Assembly: GCF_964020115.1 (NCBI RefSeq)
Contig: NZ_OZ026542.1
Location: 1,550,001 to 1,614,000 of the forward strand
DNA length: 64,000 nucleotides
Reading direction: 5' to 3'
Source of the DNA: Candidatus Regiella endosymbiont of Tuberolachnus salignus
GTDB taxonomy: Bacteria; Pseudomonadota; Gammaproteobacteria; Enterobacterales; Enterobacteriaceae
The translations under genes and the position numbers were made by a program. This document shows positions 54,057-63,129 of the stretch, piece after piece (within the stretch, counting starts at the first letter, position 1; every line of letters starts with the position of its first letter). Below the pieces are notes generated by a model. The model was not told where the DNA came from. It searched no databases and worked only from the letters and a program-made list of their open reading frames with translations.

Positions 54057-56909
54057 TTATTGATGCCGAACAAATCCTGAAGGCACCAATCCATCGGGTT
54101 GTAATGCCGGACGAAACGGCGCTGAACCGCTTGATGACACCTGAGGGTGGTTATCAACAAAATTGTGCATCGAGCCGATTAAGTTCGCCATCCCCTGCCC
54201 TGACTGTGAGCGATACGCTTGAGGCGATAACGATGATTGATCGCGCTGTGGCGCGTGATCACTTGCTCCCTCACTCTCCGCCGCCTCGGCTGACGCCGCA
54301 TTTATCAAGGATCCGCCATCGGCCGGCATCTGGTGAATATCGGCCAGGCGATCAGGCATCCCTTCAGCCGCATTGCGCTGCACCCACTGCGAAAAACCAT
54401 CGCCCTGCTGTATTTTATTCGCTTCACTGGCGTAGATATCTTCCATCATCTGTTTAAAATAAACGCGGCCTTGGTCTGTTTTTCTATCTTCTGTCGCCGC
54501 ATACAGCAAATTATCCATAAAATTAGGATAGCTTTCTTCAAGATAAGCCACCGCCGCCGCCCCAGTTCGGTAAGGGTCGATCTTTCCTTTAATGATTTGT
54601 TCTAAAGAATAGTCTTTATACTCATCACCCACCCGCTTGGCAAAATCAGTCACGCTGTCACCATCGGTTAAGTGCACTACGTATTCGGCTAAGCCTTCCA
54701 TGAGTACTTTGCCAAGATCCAATTTTGAGGTGAGATAAAAGGTTAACGCCTGGACAAATTCATGGCGGATAACATAGTTGTAACTTTTATGGTTTAAGTG
54801 ACTGGGCGCATCAGACTGCGTATTGTCATAATACGAATACATATTGCTAATATAATTGTTATCTGAATTTTCTGCTGCCCTGCCACCTGGTATATTTTTA
54901 CCGCGGCTCTGCGATAAATATTTTTGGTAACTGGCAACATCGTCAAAAAGAAAGAGACGGAAGCTCGCTGTATTGCCATTAGCTTTTAGTGGATTATTGT
55001 CTTTTTTGATACCAAACACGTGGTTAAAGGTGGCTAAGGTGCTTTCTAACGAACGCAGAATATTTTGCTTATTGGCAATGCCGTCGTTATTTTTGTCTTG
55101 CGCATCTTCAAAAGAGCGCGCTTGAAATAAATCAACATTTAACTCAAAACCATCCCCCTCTGCCGAAGGCGCCGGTTGTTTATCCTGCATGTTAATCTTG
55201 ATGCGACCTTGAAAATTCAACCCCGTGTTTTCATAAAAATTATCCGTGGAGCGCGTTTGTTTTTGTTTAGTGATTAACTCTTCAATTTCTTCTTGCATGG
55301 GGGGGGAGATACCACATTCAGCATATTTTTCCATAATTTCATCAATACTAAGGCGGGTATGGATCAATTCTTCAGAAATGCGCTCATATAAAATATTGTA
55401 TTGGCTATAGGTATATTCACTATTACACAATTTTTTATAAATAAATTTATAAAACACATCAGCGTCGATAATATAATCTTGCTGGCTCTCTTGCGGCATT
55501 GCATTTTTTTCTATATAGGAGGCGTTAATATCGACGCTAGCGGATAAATAATCATGCTGTGGAGCCCCTCCCCTGTTAGCAGCATATTCTACATAAACAG
55601 GGCGTTCTTTTTTAGGCACTAAACTTAATAGCTCATCGCTAGAAAAAAGCGAAATATCATTTTGCTGACAAAAATCATTAATTTCTTTTATGGTAAACGG
55701 TTTTTTGATCATAACTTCAGAAATATTAAAATAGAGTAAATTAAATTGTTTGACTGAATAGTCATAATGAGACGCCTTCTCACAAATCAATTTATAAAAA
55801 GCATGATCATTGGTGATTTTTACCGCCAAAACAGATTCATTCCGACGTTGAATTTGATCTGTTTCACTGAATTGTTCTTTCTCAACTTGCTCCACCTCTT
55901 GTAGCCTGCTCTGTTCATCCTGTTTTTGTCTCCTTGCCAATTCTTCTGCATATTCTTGTTCTATCTGTTGTTGTTGTTTTTGTCTCCTTACCGATTCTTC
56001 ATGATGCTCTCGTTCCATTTGTGCATCTTCTTCTTCTCGTGCCTTGTCGAGTGCCCGGATCCTTTCTTCTTCTTGTCTGCGTCTGTGTATTCGTTCCTGC
56101 TCTTGTTTCTGGGCGAGTTCTTCTCTTTTCTGTAATTCTTCTTTTTGCTTCCGTTCTATTTGCTGTATTTGTTGCACTTCTCGTTCTTGTTGCTGCTTCC
56201 ATGCCTGTTCTCGAGCCTGCGACTCCCGCATAAATTCTTGTCTGCTCCGCTCTATCGTTTGCTGCCGCTGTTCTATTTCTTTTGCCTGTCGCAATTCTTG
56301 TGCTTGCTGCTCTCGTATTCTTATTTGTTCCTTTTCCTGCAAACGTCTTTGTATCCGTTCCTCTGCTATCGGATCGCTATCACGCTCGTACAACTGGCGT
56401 AAAGCTAAAATATCAGCAGCTTGTAACTCATCTATATTATCGTCATACGACATAACACTGTTAGGATTTGCCAAATCCTCGGTGTGTCTCAATCCAAGAG
56501 CATGCCCGATTTCATGAGTAACTATTTTTTTGAAATTAGGTAAAAAATGCGTATTTATCCATATGGCACTAGATTCAGAAGAATTAGGATAATAAGCATA
56601 GCCAGCAATAGTACTGGTTGTAGAATTGTAATTACCAAAGGTTAAATTACTTGCTTCATCGCTGCCAACCATGCGGAATTTTAAACCCGTTAGATCTGCA
56701 ATTTCATCGAGAATAGATTGAGTGATCTCTCGTTGTTGAACGGTAAATGGGCTTAAATTAGTATAGTATTGACCATTATCATAATATGCACTGTCATGAT
56801 AATCCGGTGTCAGGTATTTAAATGTGAGTTCACGTTCTTGACCAAAAGATTTCTTCCATTGAACGCTCTCTTTTAGTAGCTCTTTTGCTAAGGAATCGAC
56901 ATGATTCAT
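54057..56909 (-). CDS. 950-residue protein: metzincin protease, coiled coil, repeats and collagenase-like domain
   Basis: Residues 25-180: matrixin-type domain related to the 28-31 kb proteases (ELTFKYLTPDYHDSAYYDNG) with the complete zinc motif HEIGHALGLRH (H132) and Met-turn VMSYD. About 185-365: Gln/Glu/Arg-rich coiled coil. About 375-560: two related segments (HAFYKLICEKASHYDYSVKQ and DVFYKFIYKKLCNSEYTYSQ). About 585-860: a domain like M9 collagenases (FRLFLFDDVASYQKYL, then MEGLAEYVVHLTDGD), but its HExxH position reads HEFVQ (716-720), replacing the second zinc histidine. No Sec signal. Likely a secreted host-directed factor; whether the second domain is active is doubtful. Confidence 0.75.
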   Translation of the reverse strand: MNHVDSLAKELLKESVQWKKSFGQERELTFKYLTPDYHDSAYYDNGQYYTNLSPFTVQQREITQSILDEIADLTGLKFRMVGSDEASNLTFGNYNSTTSTIAGYAYYPNSSESSAIWINTHFLPNFKKIVTHEIGHALGLRHTEDLANPNSVMSYDDNIDELQAADILALRQLYERDSDPIAEERIQRRLQEKEQIRIREQQAQELRQAKEIEQRQQTIERSRQEFMRESQAREQAWKQQQEREVQQIQQIERKQKEELQKREELAQKQEQERIHRRRQEEERIRALDKAREEEDAQMEREHHEESVRRQKQQQQIEQEYAEELARRQKQDEQSRLQEVEQVEKEQFSETDQIQRRNESVLAVKITNDHAFYKLICEKASHYDYSVKQFNLLYFNISEVMIKKPFTIKEINDFCQQNDISLFSSDELLSLVPKKERPVYVEYAANRGGAPQHDYLSASVDINASYIEKNAMPQESQQDYIIDADVFYKFIYKKLCNSEYTYSQYNILYERISEELIHTRLSIDEIMEKYAECGISPPMQEEIEELITKQKQTRSTDNFYENTGLNFQGRIKINMQDKQPAPSAEGDGFELNVDLFQARSFEDAQDKNNDGIANKQNILRSLESTLATFNHVFGIKKDNNPLKANGNTASFRLFLFDDVASYQKYLSQSRGKNIPGGRAAENSDNNYISNMYSYYDNTQSDAPSHLNHKSYNYVIRHEFVQALTFYLTSKLDLGKVLMEGLAEYVVHLTDGDSVTDFAKRVGDEYKDYSLEQIIKGKIDPYRTGAAAVAYLEESYPNFMDNLLYAATEDRKTDQGRVYFKQMMEDIYASEANKIQQGDGFSQWVQRNAAEGMPDRLADIHQMPADGGSLINAASAEAAESEGASDHAPQRDQSSLSPQAYRSQSGQGMANLIGSMHNFVDNHPQVSSSGSAPFRPALQPDGLVPSGFVRHQ

Positions 56910-57160
56910 AATGACCTCGTTTTTTATTTTATCTTTAATTCATCGTTTATTTATGATGCGAGAAATCCTAAAAATAAAAGTATTCAATCGTATAATTCAT
57001 TAATTAAATACATTTAAAACACAAACATGATTTAATAAAATAAATATTTTTATAAATTTATTAAATGTCAACGCTATTTAAAAAAGCAATGTAAAAACAT
57101 TAAGTATTCTGACCTAATAATTTTTACATAAACACAGTCAGAAATTTTACTGAATAGAGA

Positions 57161-57224
57161 TAGCGAATCAGTTTAATTTGATTTAAGGAGGAGCACAGAA
57201 TAAAATTAAACTGATTCGGCTATA
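57161..57224. repeat. Family E repeat, shortened copy
   Basis: tagcgaatcagtttaatttg and aaaattaaactgattcggct are the inverted arms seen at 8912-9014, with only ggaggagcacag of the core kept. Confidence 0.7.
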
Positions 57225-57448
57225 GATTAGTTTAAGAAGATGTCTAGCCAAAAATAAAATAATATAAATTATGATATTTTATATTTAATTAAAGATTTTT
57301 ATAAAAATAAAATTAGATCAATTTTAATTTTTCAGGGCGCTTCCTACGATAAATTTATTGGAAATAGTAGACCTCTTTCAAAACCGTAGAAGTCAATTCC
57401 CCCGTGACCGATTAGTGTCATTGAAGGGATACAATATGGCGTGGTTAT

Positions 57449-57552
57449 AGGCGGCGTTGACAGCGATCACTCATCTCAGTCATGTACTACCTGTACACTC
57501 CTGGGATTTGATTGATTGCCGCCTTGCTGTAACTCGAAATTCATTAGGTATA
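57449..57552 (+). repeat. Family B repeat, left arm missing
   Basis: Starts ggcggcgttgacagcgatca, contains catgtactacctgtacactc, and ends cgaaattcattaggtatata, matching family B apart from the missing first 25 bp. Confidence 0.8.
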
Positions 57553-57623
57553 TATAATTCTTTACCACTTTTGTTTAAAAAATTATTATCGGCTCCATCG
57601 AATGTAACCTCTTAATAAGAGCC

Positions 57624-58358
57624 TTATTTTTCGAGTGATACTCGTTCTGCTACCTCTTGATCCAATTGTTTTACTTTTTCTAACATTAAATGATGACAAT
57701 GTTGCGTTAATTGATGAAGCTGCTCTTTGTTATAAGCGCGGGTATCAATAGGCGGCAACATTTCAATAATCACCCAACCGTTCGAAAAACGATTTAAATT
57801 AATCTTGCCATGAGTGGTAGAAACACAGATCGGCACAATAGGGACACCTGCTGCCATAGCGGCACGAAAAGCACCGCTTTTAAAAGGCAGTAAACCCCGG
57901 CCACGACTGCGAGTGCCTTCAGGAAACATTAAAACAGAAAGTTTTCTTTTTTTAATTTGCTCAACTAGCTGTGTGATCGTGCTATGGGCTTTGGTTTTAT
58001 TGTCACGATCAATTAATAAATTACCGGTTAACCAATAGAGAGAACCAAATAACGGGATCCACAATAAACTTTTTTTGCCCACGGTCACCGCCCCCAGGGG
58101 CGTTATTTTTGCCGTGGTGACCATATCGTAATTATTTTGATGATTGGCAATATAAATACAATTGCCATAGTGTTGATATCCCGTTGGCATCCGTTGTTCA
58201 ACCTTCAGACCAAATAACGTTGATAGACGTCCAAATAAACGGCCAAAACGAGCAACATGTTGCGGATCACGCGGGTTAAATAAACAATACATTCCGCCGA
58301 AAATACACACCAAGAGACAATATAAAACAGCTAAGATCACACGTAGCACTAGTAACAT
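57624..58358 (-). CDS. plsC: 1-acyl-sn-glycerol-3-phosphate acyltransferase
   Basis: Inner-membrane enzyme that acylates lysophosphatidic acid to phosphatidic acid. The start at 58358 (MLLVLRVILAVLYCLLVCIF) gives 244 residues, as in E. coli (245). Catalytic NHQNNYD (HX4D) and the glycerol-phosphate-binding FPEGTRSRGRG are present. A longer frame to 58439 is made of family F repeat sequence. In E. coli plsC neighbours parC; here it lies between symbiont-specific DNA and mzrA. Confidence 0.97.
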   Translation of the reverse strand: MLLVLRVILAVLYCLLVCIFGGMYCLFNPRDPQHVARFGRLFGRLSTLFGLKVEQRMPTGYQHYGNCIYIANHQNNYDMVTTAKITPLGAVTVGKKSLLWIPLFGSLYWLTGNLLIDRDNKTKAHSTITQLVEQIKKRKLSVLMFPEGTRSRGRGLLPFKSGAFRAAMAAGVPIVPICVSTTHGKINLNRFSNGWVIIEMLPPIDTRAYNKEQLHQLTQHCHHLMLEKVKQLDQEVAERVSLEK

Positions 58359-58369
58359 AACAGTCACAC

Positions 58370-58541
58370 CATGATAAAATAATATATTAAAAACAAATGA
58401 ATAAAATTTTTTGCTTATATAATAGGCGACAAAACACAACTACACACAACTTTTAAATCACTACTTATCAATACATTACCTCTTCATTTCGACCTGTTAC
58501 CTGTTATTTGTGTCATTGTACATCAATATTATCCTTCATTT
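58370..58541 (+). repeat. Family F repeat, second copy
   Basis: Matches 28018-28182 (cttatataataggcgacaaa, ttcatttcgacctgttacct, attgtacatcaatattatcc). It continues directly into the IS200/IS605-like end and lies just upstream of plsC, so it replaces any ancestral plsC promoter context. Confidence 0.7.
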
Positions 58542-58615
58542 GCGTGACTGCTCACCGCCCTATTGGACGAGGCTTCCCACTTCACAGGTCGCCGCTTGTG
58601 CATGACAAGTCTTAG
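58541..58615 (-). mobile_element. Right-end remnant of an IS200/IS605-type element
   Basis: Minus strand: CCTGTGAAGTGGGAAGCCTC then GTCCAATAGGGCGGTGAGCA and GTCAC, parallel to 8247-8320. No transposase frame remains. Confidence 0.45.
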
Positions 58616-58690
58616 AGCCTATTCGAAATCTCTTGTGCTCGCTGATACTTCGTCAAAAACGGGCTCAAAATGCTCATTTACTGCCTTGTT
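58613..58690 (+). repeat. Family C repeat, left part
   Basis: gagcctattcgaaatctctt, gatacttcgtcaaaaacggg and ctcaaaatgctcatttac are the family C left half; the right half is missing. Confidence 0.7.
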
Positions 58691-58881
58691 TTGTACAAGT
58701 GTCAACAGCCATCGAATTTTGGGTCTTCCGCAAATTGTGTGGTAAGTTTCAATCATGCCATAGGCCTTAGAACACGACGTCGTAATAACAATGTTAAAAT
58801 AAGGAGGTGGAAAACAAAGTATCGACATCACATCTGTATTTCCTACGACGTGCTTTAGCTTGAGCCCATAAAAGCACAGTT

Positions 58882-59010
58882 TATACCCCCTTCGCCTTTC
58901 AAGTTACGGCGGCGTTGGCAGCTCGCACTCATCACAGTCATGTACTACCTGTACACTCCTGAGATTCGCTTGATTGCCGCCTTGTCGTAACTCGAAATTC
59001 ATTGGGTATA
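58882..59010 (+). repeat. Family B repeat, complete copy
   Basis: Opens tatacccccttcgcctttca and closes cgaaattcattgggtata, with ggcggcgttggcagc and catgtactacctgtacactc inside. Confidence 0.85.
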
Positions 59011-59014
59011 CATA

Positions 59015-59220
59015 GCATAAATGAGAATTTTGAGTGCGGTTTTAACAAAAGACTGATTGCAAGATCGTAGCGAAGGGGATGAAGTCACGGTGCACAACAA
59101 CCTTAACGTACAGATACATGAGAATTGCGAGTAGCGGGTAACGCAGAATTCATACCAAGCAGTAGATTATGCAAACAGTCTAAAGTATTAGCGAGCACAG
59201 GAAATTTCGAACAAACCCTT
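59015..59220 (+). repeat. Family C repeat containing family D; its end codes for the MzrA C-terminus
   Basis: Family C flanks (aatgagaattttgagtgcgg; tattagcgagcacaggaaat then ttcgaacaaacccttag) surround a family D segment (gactgattgcaagatcgtag, ggatgaagtcacggtg). The right end overlaps the last 11 codons and stop of mzrA. Confidence 0.65.
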
Positions 59221-59553
59221 AGATTGGCTTGGTACAATATCATAGCCTATAGGTAGAATACTCTGCATGACTTCCATTGCTTGTTGCTGATATTCTGTGG
59301 ATCCAAAGCTTATCACTAGAGCGTCATTTTCGTATGTAATGCTTTTAATACGGATTTTTTGCTCATCGAGATATTGGTACACTGCAAAACCATCAGGTAG
59401 TTTGAATCCTGGTTTATTAGCGATAATTTGTAACGTATTTTTTGTTGGTAACATGATAAAGATAAAAAATACCACAAGAGCGGCTAAAGCAAATGCCGTT
59501 AACCACCAATACTGCCTAGTAGCCAGACGAAAACCCGCTTTACGATGGATCAC
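59188..59553 (-). CDS. mzrA: EnvZ/OmpR modulator MzrA
   Basis: 121-residue inner-membrane protein (E. coli 127) that links the BaeSR/CpxAR responses to EnvZ. One N-terminal membrane helix ([20 protein letters not shown]), then a periplasmic domain with [20 protein letters not shown] and [20 protein letters not shown]. The last residues [11 protein letters not shown] are encoded by a family C repeat end, so the natural C-terminus has been replaced. It overlaps the yqjA end by 4 bp, the yqjA-mzrA operon of E. coli. Confidence 0.92.
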   Translation of the reverse strand: MIHRKAGFRLATRQYWWLTAFALAALVVFFIFIMLPTKNTLQIIANKPGFKLPDGFAVYQYLDEQKIRIKSITYENDALVISFGSTEYQQQAMEVMQSILPIGYDIVPSQSKGLFEISCAR

Positions 59554-60230
59554 GATTGGTTATCTTCTTTGACCGGATTAACATATTTTTTTCGCCACAA
59601 AAAATATATGGAGCCAAATAGCCCAATGACCAATAGTGCTAATGGTAGCAATATTAAGACAAACATGAGTTCATCTTCGTATCGGATAAAAACAGGCGTT
59701 CTGCCTAGAAAAAATCCTAGGGAAGTGAGAATCAGTACCCAAAGCAAGCCGCTCATCCAGTTAAAAAATTGAAAGCGGGCGTTATTCAGGCCAGTAATTC
59801 CAGCAATAGTAGGTAATAGGGTGCGAATAAAAGCTAAAAATCGACCGACTAGCAGCGCAGACAAGCCATGACGGTGAAATAGTTGATGAGAACGTTGATG
59901 ATAATGCGCCGGAAGATAAGCCAGCCATTTTTGCACAATTTTAGTATTGCCTAACCATCGTCCCTGAAGATAACTTAACCAACAGCCTAGGCTAGCTGCC
60001 GTTGTTAATACAATGAGTGTGATGGAAAAATTCATTGCTTCTTTTGAGATCAACACGCCAACAAGCAGCAGCAGGCTATCACCGGGTAAAAATGCGGCGG
60101 GAAGTAAACCATTTTCCAAAAAAATTATTACAAATAATAAAATATATATCGCCCAAACTAAAGATGGATTGGCCAGCGTTTCATAATCTTGCTGCCATAG
60201 AGCGTCAATAATTTTTAACATAATATCCAT
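59550..60230 (-). CDS. yqjA: DedA-family membrane protein YqjA
   Basis: 226-residue DedA/VTT-family inner-membrane protein, proposed to be proton-dependent and needed for alkaline and osmotic tolerance in E. coli. The conserved [35 protein letters not shown] and several membrane helices are present. The final [13 protein letters not shown] is polar. First gene of the yqjA-mzrA operon. Confidence 0.95.
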   Translation of the reverse strand: MDIMLKIIDALWQQDYETLANPSLVWAIYILLFVIIFLENGLLPAAFLPGDSLLLLVGVLISKEAMNFSITLIVLTTAASLGCWLSYLQGRWLGNTKIVQKWLAYLPAHYHQRSHQLFHRHGLSALLVGRFLAFIRTLLPTIAGITGLNNARFQFFNWMSGLLWVLILTSLGFFLGRTPVFIRYEDELMFVLILLPLALLVIGLFGSIYFLWRKKYVNPVKEDNQS

Positions 60231-60318
60231 CTGGCGCTGTTCCCAAAATGTAATTAGACTTCCGTTGCCACTATTTGCAATTTAGCTGCTGGATAGCAGG
60301 CTAGCACTTGCACATTGT

Positions 60319-60443
60319 TATACCCTTCGCCTTTGAATCCGCCGCGTTGTTAGCTGCGGGTGTTCGCCGAATCACGTAGTATGACTACGCTCATCGGTCG
60401 GTCGCCCTGGCAGCCGAAGGCAACTTCAAAGGCGAAGGGTATA
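60319..60443 (+). repeat. Family A palindromic repeat (reference-quality copy)
   Basis: 125 bp with near-perfect 20-bp inverted ends tatacccttcgcctttgaat and cttcaaaggcgaagggtata and the typical centre (gccgcgttgttagctgcggg, ccctggcagccgaaggcaac). It lies upstream of yqjA. Confidence 0.9.
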
Positions 60444-60529
60444 TGTGCCTCGGTATTTTTTAAGGTGTAGAACTGCAAGGCGGCTCATTTTAACAAAATC
60501 ATGGGATATGAAACAGGGAAATTTGGCAT

Positions 60530-60790
60530 CCTCCACGCCCTAAATGGCGAGGATTCCTACCGCGTTCAGACTGAAGCCTGACTCGCCTCAGTGGATTCCT
60601 GCTTCATCGAACGGCCTAACTGCACCGACTCTCCACAGGAGAAAATCCCGCAAGCCCTGCGGTACTGATTGCCGTCATAGCTATGCCAAAGCTTTCGCTG
60701 TTAGCCATGGCATTTTAACACAGGTTAGTTGGAAAACCATTCCTTATATCCCCACAGCCTAAAGGCCGAGATTTTACGACACACTGGATA
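60530..60790 (-). pseudogene. TnpB (IS200/IS605) C-terminal remnant with right end
   Basis: A minus-strand frame reads YDGNQYRRACGIFSCGESVQ then LGRSMKQESTEASQASV-stop, like TnpB C-termini (ACGE.VQ.G.SMKQEPTEA). It is followed by GGAATCCTCGCCATTTAGGG then CGTGGAGGATGCC, the hairpin of the right end, a region that in intact elements overlaps the guide RNA. The rest of tnpB is missing. Part of 60765-60790 recurs at 24012-24040. Confidence 0.6.
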
Positions 60791-60974
60791 AATTTCTACA
60801 CAATCTTTATTGATCTCTTAACAAGAACCGCCGTAGACTCTTGCTCAATACGAATAGAAACGAAAAAATGGTTTCAAATCAGCGCTAAAAAATACGTCTT
60901 TACTCATTCCGAACAAAAAAGAGTCTAATGCTGTCGATTAGGAAGCTGCAAACTCTAAAATAGGCATTTAAGCT
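60791..60974. other. murB upstream region
   Basis: 184 bp that should contain the murB-birA promoter. No repeat-family copy is evident. The ribosome-binding site of murB is weak. Confidence 0.45.
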
Positions 60975-62012
60975 ATGTTAAATCAAGGGACATCTCTAAA
61001 AAATCTCAATACGTTTGCTTTATCTATGTATGCCACTAAAGTCGCCTACGCTGATTCAATTTCAACACTCACCAATACGTGGCACGAAGCTAAAAAGGCA
61101 CATCAACCTGTTTTGCTACTTGGCGCAGGCAGTAATGTATTATTTGTCGAAGATTTTTCTGGGACTGTGTTGTTGAATCGGATTAAAGGGATCAGTTATA
61201 CCGATGACAGTACGACTTGGTATTTACATGTTGGCGCCGGTGAAAATTGGCATCAATTAGTGTGTTATTCATTACAGAACAATATGGCCGGATTAGAAAA
61301 TTTAGCACTGATCCCTGGCTGTGTTGGCGCAGCTCCTATTCAAAATATCGGTGCTTACGGAGTTGAGTTAGAAAACCTATGTGAATATGTCGATGTTTTG
61401 GATCTCAATACCGGTATTAACCAACGTATTACGGCAAAAGATTGTCAATTTGGTTATCGTGATAGCATTTTTAAACATCGTTACAGAGAAGGTTTTGCTA
61501 TTGTTGCCGTGGGGATTAAATTGGCTAAAGTATGGCGCCCAACACTAAACTATGGTGAATTAAATCGTTTGGATCCCCTCACCGTCACTGCCAAAGAAAT
61601 TTTTAATCTAGTTTGTACTTTGCGTCGTAATAAATTGCCTGATCCGATAGTGAATGGTAATGCCGGAAGCTTTTTTAAAAACCCGCTAGTAAGTAAAAAA
61701 AGGGCAATACAGCTCCTAAAACAATATCCCAATATGCCTTATTACCAACAATCAGATAATAGTGTGAAATTGGCAGCAGGTTGGTTGATCGAGCAATGTT
61801 CTTTAAAAGGCTACCGTATAGGCGGAGCAGCCGTCCATCAACAACAAGCTTTAGTATTGGTGAATATTGATCGAGCCGTGCCTCAGGATATACTTGATTT
61901 AGCTAATTATGTGCGTAGACAAGTAGCATCAAAATTTGCCGTTTGGTTGGAGCCGGAAGTGCGTTACATTGCTGCGAATGGAGAAATTAATCCCAAGGAG
62001 TATTTTTCGTGA
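60975..62012 (+). CDS. murB: UDP-N-acetylenolpyruvoylglucosamine reductase
   Basis: FAD enzyme that makes UDP-N-acetylmuramate for peptidoglycan. It has 345 residues (E. coli 342). FAD-binding [52 protein letters not shown] (catalytic Ser) and [13 protein letters not shown] (Glu) are intact. Its stop overlaps the birA GTG start (GTGA), the same coupling as in E. coli. Confidence 0.98.
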   Translation: MLNQGTSLKNLNTFALSMYATKVAYADSISTLTNTWHEAKKAHQPVLLLGAGSNVLFVEDFSGTVLLNRIKGISYTDDSTTWYLHVGAGENWHQLVCYSLQNNMAGLENLALIPGCVGAAPIQNIGAYGVELENLCEYVDVLDLNTGINQRITAKDCQFGYRDSIFKHRYREGFAIVAVGIKLAKVWRPTLNYGELNRLDPLTVTAKEIFNLVCTLRRNKLPDPIVNGNAGSFFKNPLVSKKRAIQLLKQYPNMPYYQQSDNSVKLAAGWLIEQCSLKGYRIGGAAVHQQQALVLVNIDRAVPQDILDLANYVRRQVASKFAVWLEPEVRYIAANGEINPKEYFS

Positions 62013-63100
62013 AAAAGAGTAAAGTCCCTCTACGGTTAATTAATATATTAGCTGACGGTATGTTTCATTCTGGTGAGAAATTAGGCGAAATCATGGGGAT
62101 CAGCCGTACTGCAATTAATAAGCACATTCGCACAATAAAAAGTTGGGGGCTGGATGTATTTAGTCTATCTGGCAGAGGTTATTGTTTAACTTGCCCTCTC
62201 CAGCTGCTCGATGAGAAAAAAATACGCAGTTATATACCCACAGCCCTTGAAGTTGCCGCTAGGCGACCAGGGTGTGAGACCGATGAGCGTAGACAACTAC
62301 GTGATTCGGCGAACACTTGCAGCCAACAACGCGGCGGCTTCAAAGGCGAAGGGTATATGCCATCGGCCTCAGGGAACATAGAGGTTCTGTCCATAATAGA
62401 CTCAACGAATCAATATTTATTAGAGCGTATGAACGAGCTCCAATCGGGTGATGCTTGTGTTGCTGAATATCAATACTCTGGCCGTGGCAGACGTGGTCGC
62501 CAATGGGTATCCCCCTTTGGTAGCAATATTTATTTCTCTATGTTTTGGCGATTGGAGCAAGGACCTGAATCTGTTATGGGACTCAGCTTGGTCATAGGTA
62601 CCGCTATTGCGGAAGTACTCAAACAAATGGGTGTGGAAGATATCCGAGTAAAATGGCCGAATGATCTTTATCTACATGGTAAAAAATTGGCTGGGATCCT
62701 AGTGGAATTAACCGGAAAGATGGGTGATGCAGTGCAATTAGTGATGGGGGTAGGTATTAATATTTTGATGCCAATAACCGCACAAAAAGAATCAATCAAC
62801 CAGGATTGGACGACGTTACAAGAAGCAGGGATTACTATTGATCGTAATGAATTAACGGCAGAATTATTTGCTACATTAAAGCGTGACATGATGCAATTTG
62901 AAAAAGAAGGATTAACCGCTTTTATTGATCGCTGGCGTCAGTTAGATAATTATTGTGATTGTCCGGTAAAATTGATTGTCGGGAAAAAAGAAATCAGGGG
63001 TATCGCCCGCGGGATTGATTCGCAAGGAGCATTATTATTAGAGCAAAACGGGACTGTCAAAGCTTACAACGGTGGTGAAATATCACTACGGGGTGTGTAA
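62009..63100 (+). CDS. birA: Biotin-protein ligase / biotin operon repressor BirA with repeat-encoded insertion
   Basis: Activates biotin to biotinyl-AMP, transfers it to the carboxylase carrier protein and, as a dimer, represses the bio operon. It has 363 residues, 42 more than E. coli. Winged helix: [20 protein letters not shown] (about 25-46). Ligase: [46 protein letters not shown] and the C-terminal domain are intact. The extra residues (about 75-116, [20 protein letters not shown] to [10 protein letters not shown]) are encoded by a family A repeat in the linker between the DNA-binding and ligase domains, in frame and without stops. Confidence 0.96.
   Translation: MKKSKVPLRLINILADGMFHSGEKLGEIMGISRTAINKHIRTIKSWGLDVFSLSGRGYCLTCPLQLLDEKKIRSYIPTALEVAARRPGCETDERRQLRDSANTCSQQRGGFKGEGYMPSASGNIEVLSIIDSTNQYLLERMNELQSGDACVAEYQYSGRGRRGRQWVSPFGSNIYFSMFWRLEQGPESVMGLSLVIGTAIAEVLKQMGVEDIRVKWPNDLYLHGKKLAGILVELTGKMGDAVQLVMGVGINILMPITAQKESINQDWTTLQEAGITIDRNELTAELFATLKRDMMQFEKEGLTAFIDRWRQLDNYCDCPVKLIVGKKEIRGIARGIDSQGALLLEQNGTVKAYNGGEISLRGV
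62233..62357 (-). repeat. Family A palindromic repeat inside birA
   Basis: Opens tatacccacagcccttgaag and closes cttcaaaggcgaagggtata, with ccagggtgtgagaccgatga inside: an inverted copy of the family A unit at 60319 (and closest to 9520). The 125-bp unit plus one base adds 42 codons to birA and keeps the frame open. Confidence 0.95.
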
Positions 63101-63129
63101 GGATCTGACACACCTAATTCAATCATTAG

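Larger units (their letters stand above)
56910..57623. other. Repeat-bearing spacer upstream of the large protease
   Basis: About 700 bp. 56910-57120 is AT-rich and should contain the protease promoter. 57161-57224 is family E. 57365-57420 resembles a family D fragment (gacctctttcaaaaccgtag). 57449-57552 is family B. Confidence 0.55.

Noticed and set aside
55926..56517. Several plus-strand Cys/Leu-rich frames opposite the coiled coil
   Set aside because: They are mirror images of the Gln/Glu/Arg coiled coil of the large protease; such biased DNA leaves all frames open.
57365..57420. Possible promoter or riboswitch-like element before plsC
   Set aside because: The only recognisable similarity is to family D repeat ends; no aptamer-like conserved pattern was visible.
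58359..58439. Upstream extension of plsC by 27 codons
   Set aside because: The extra codons are family F repeat sequence, while the start at 58358 aligns exactly with the PlsC N-terminus.
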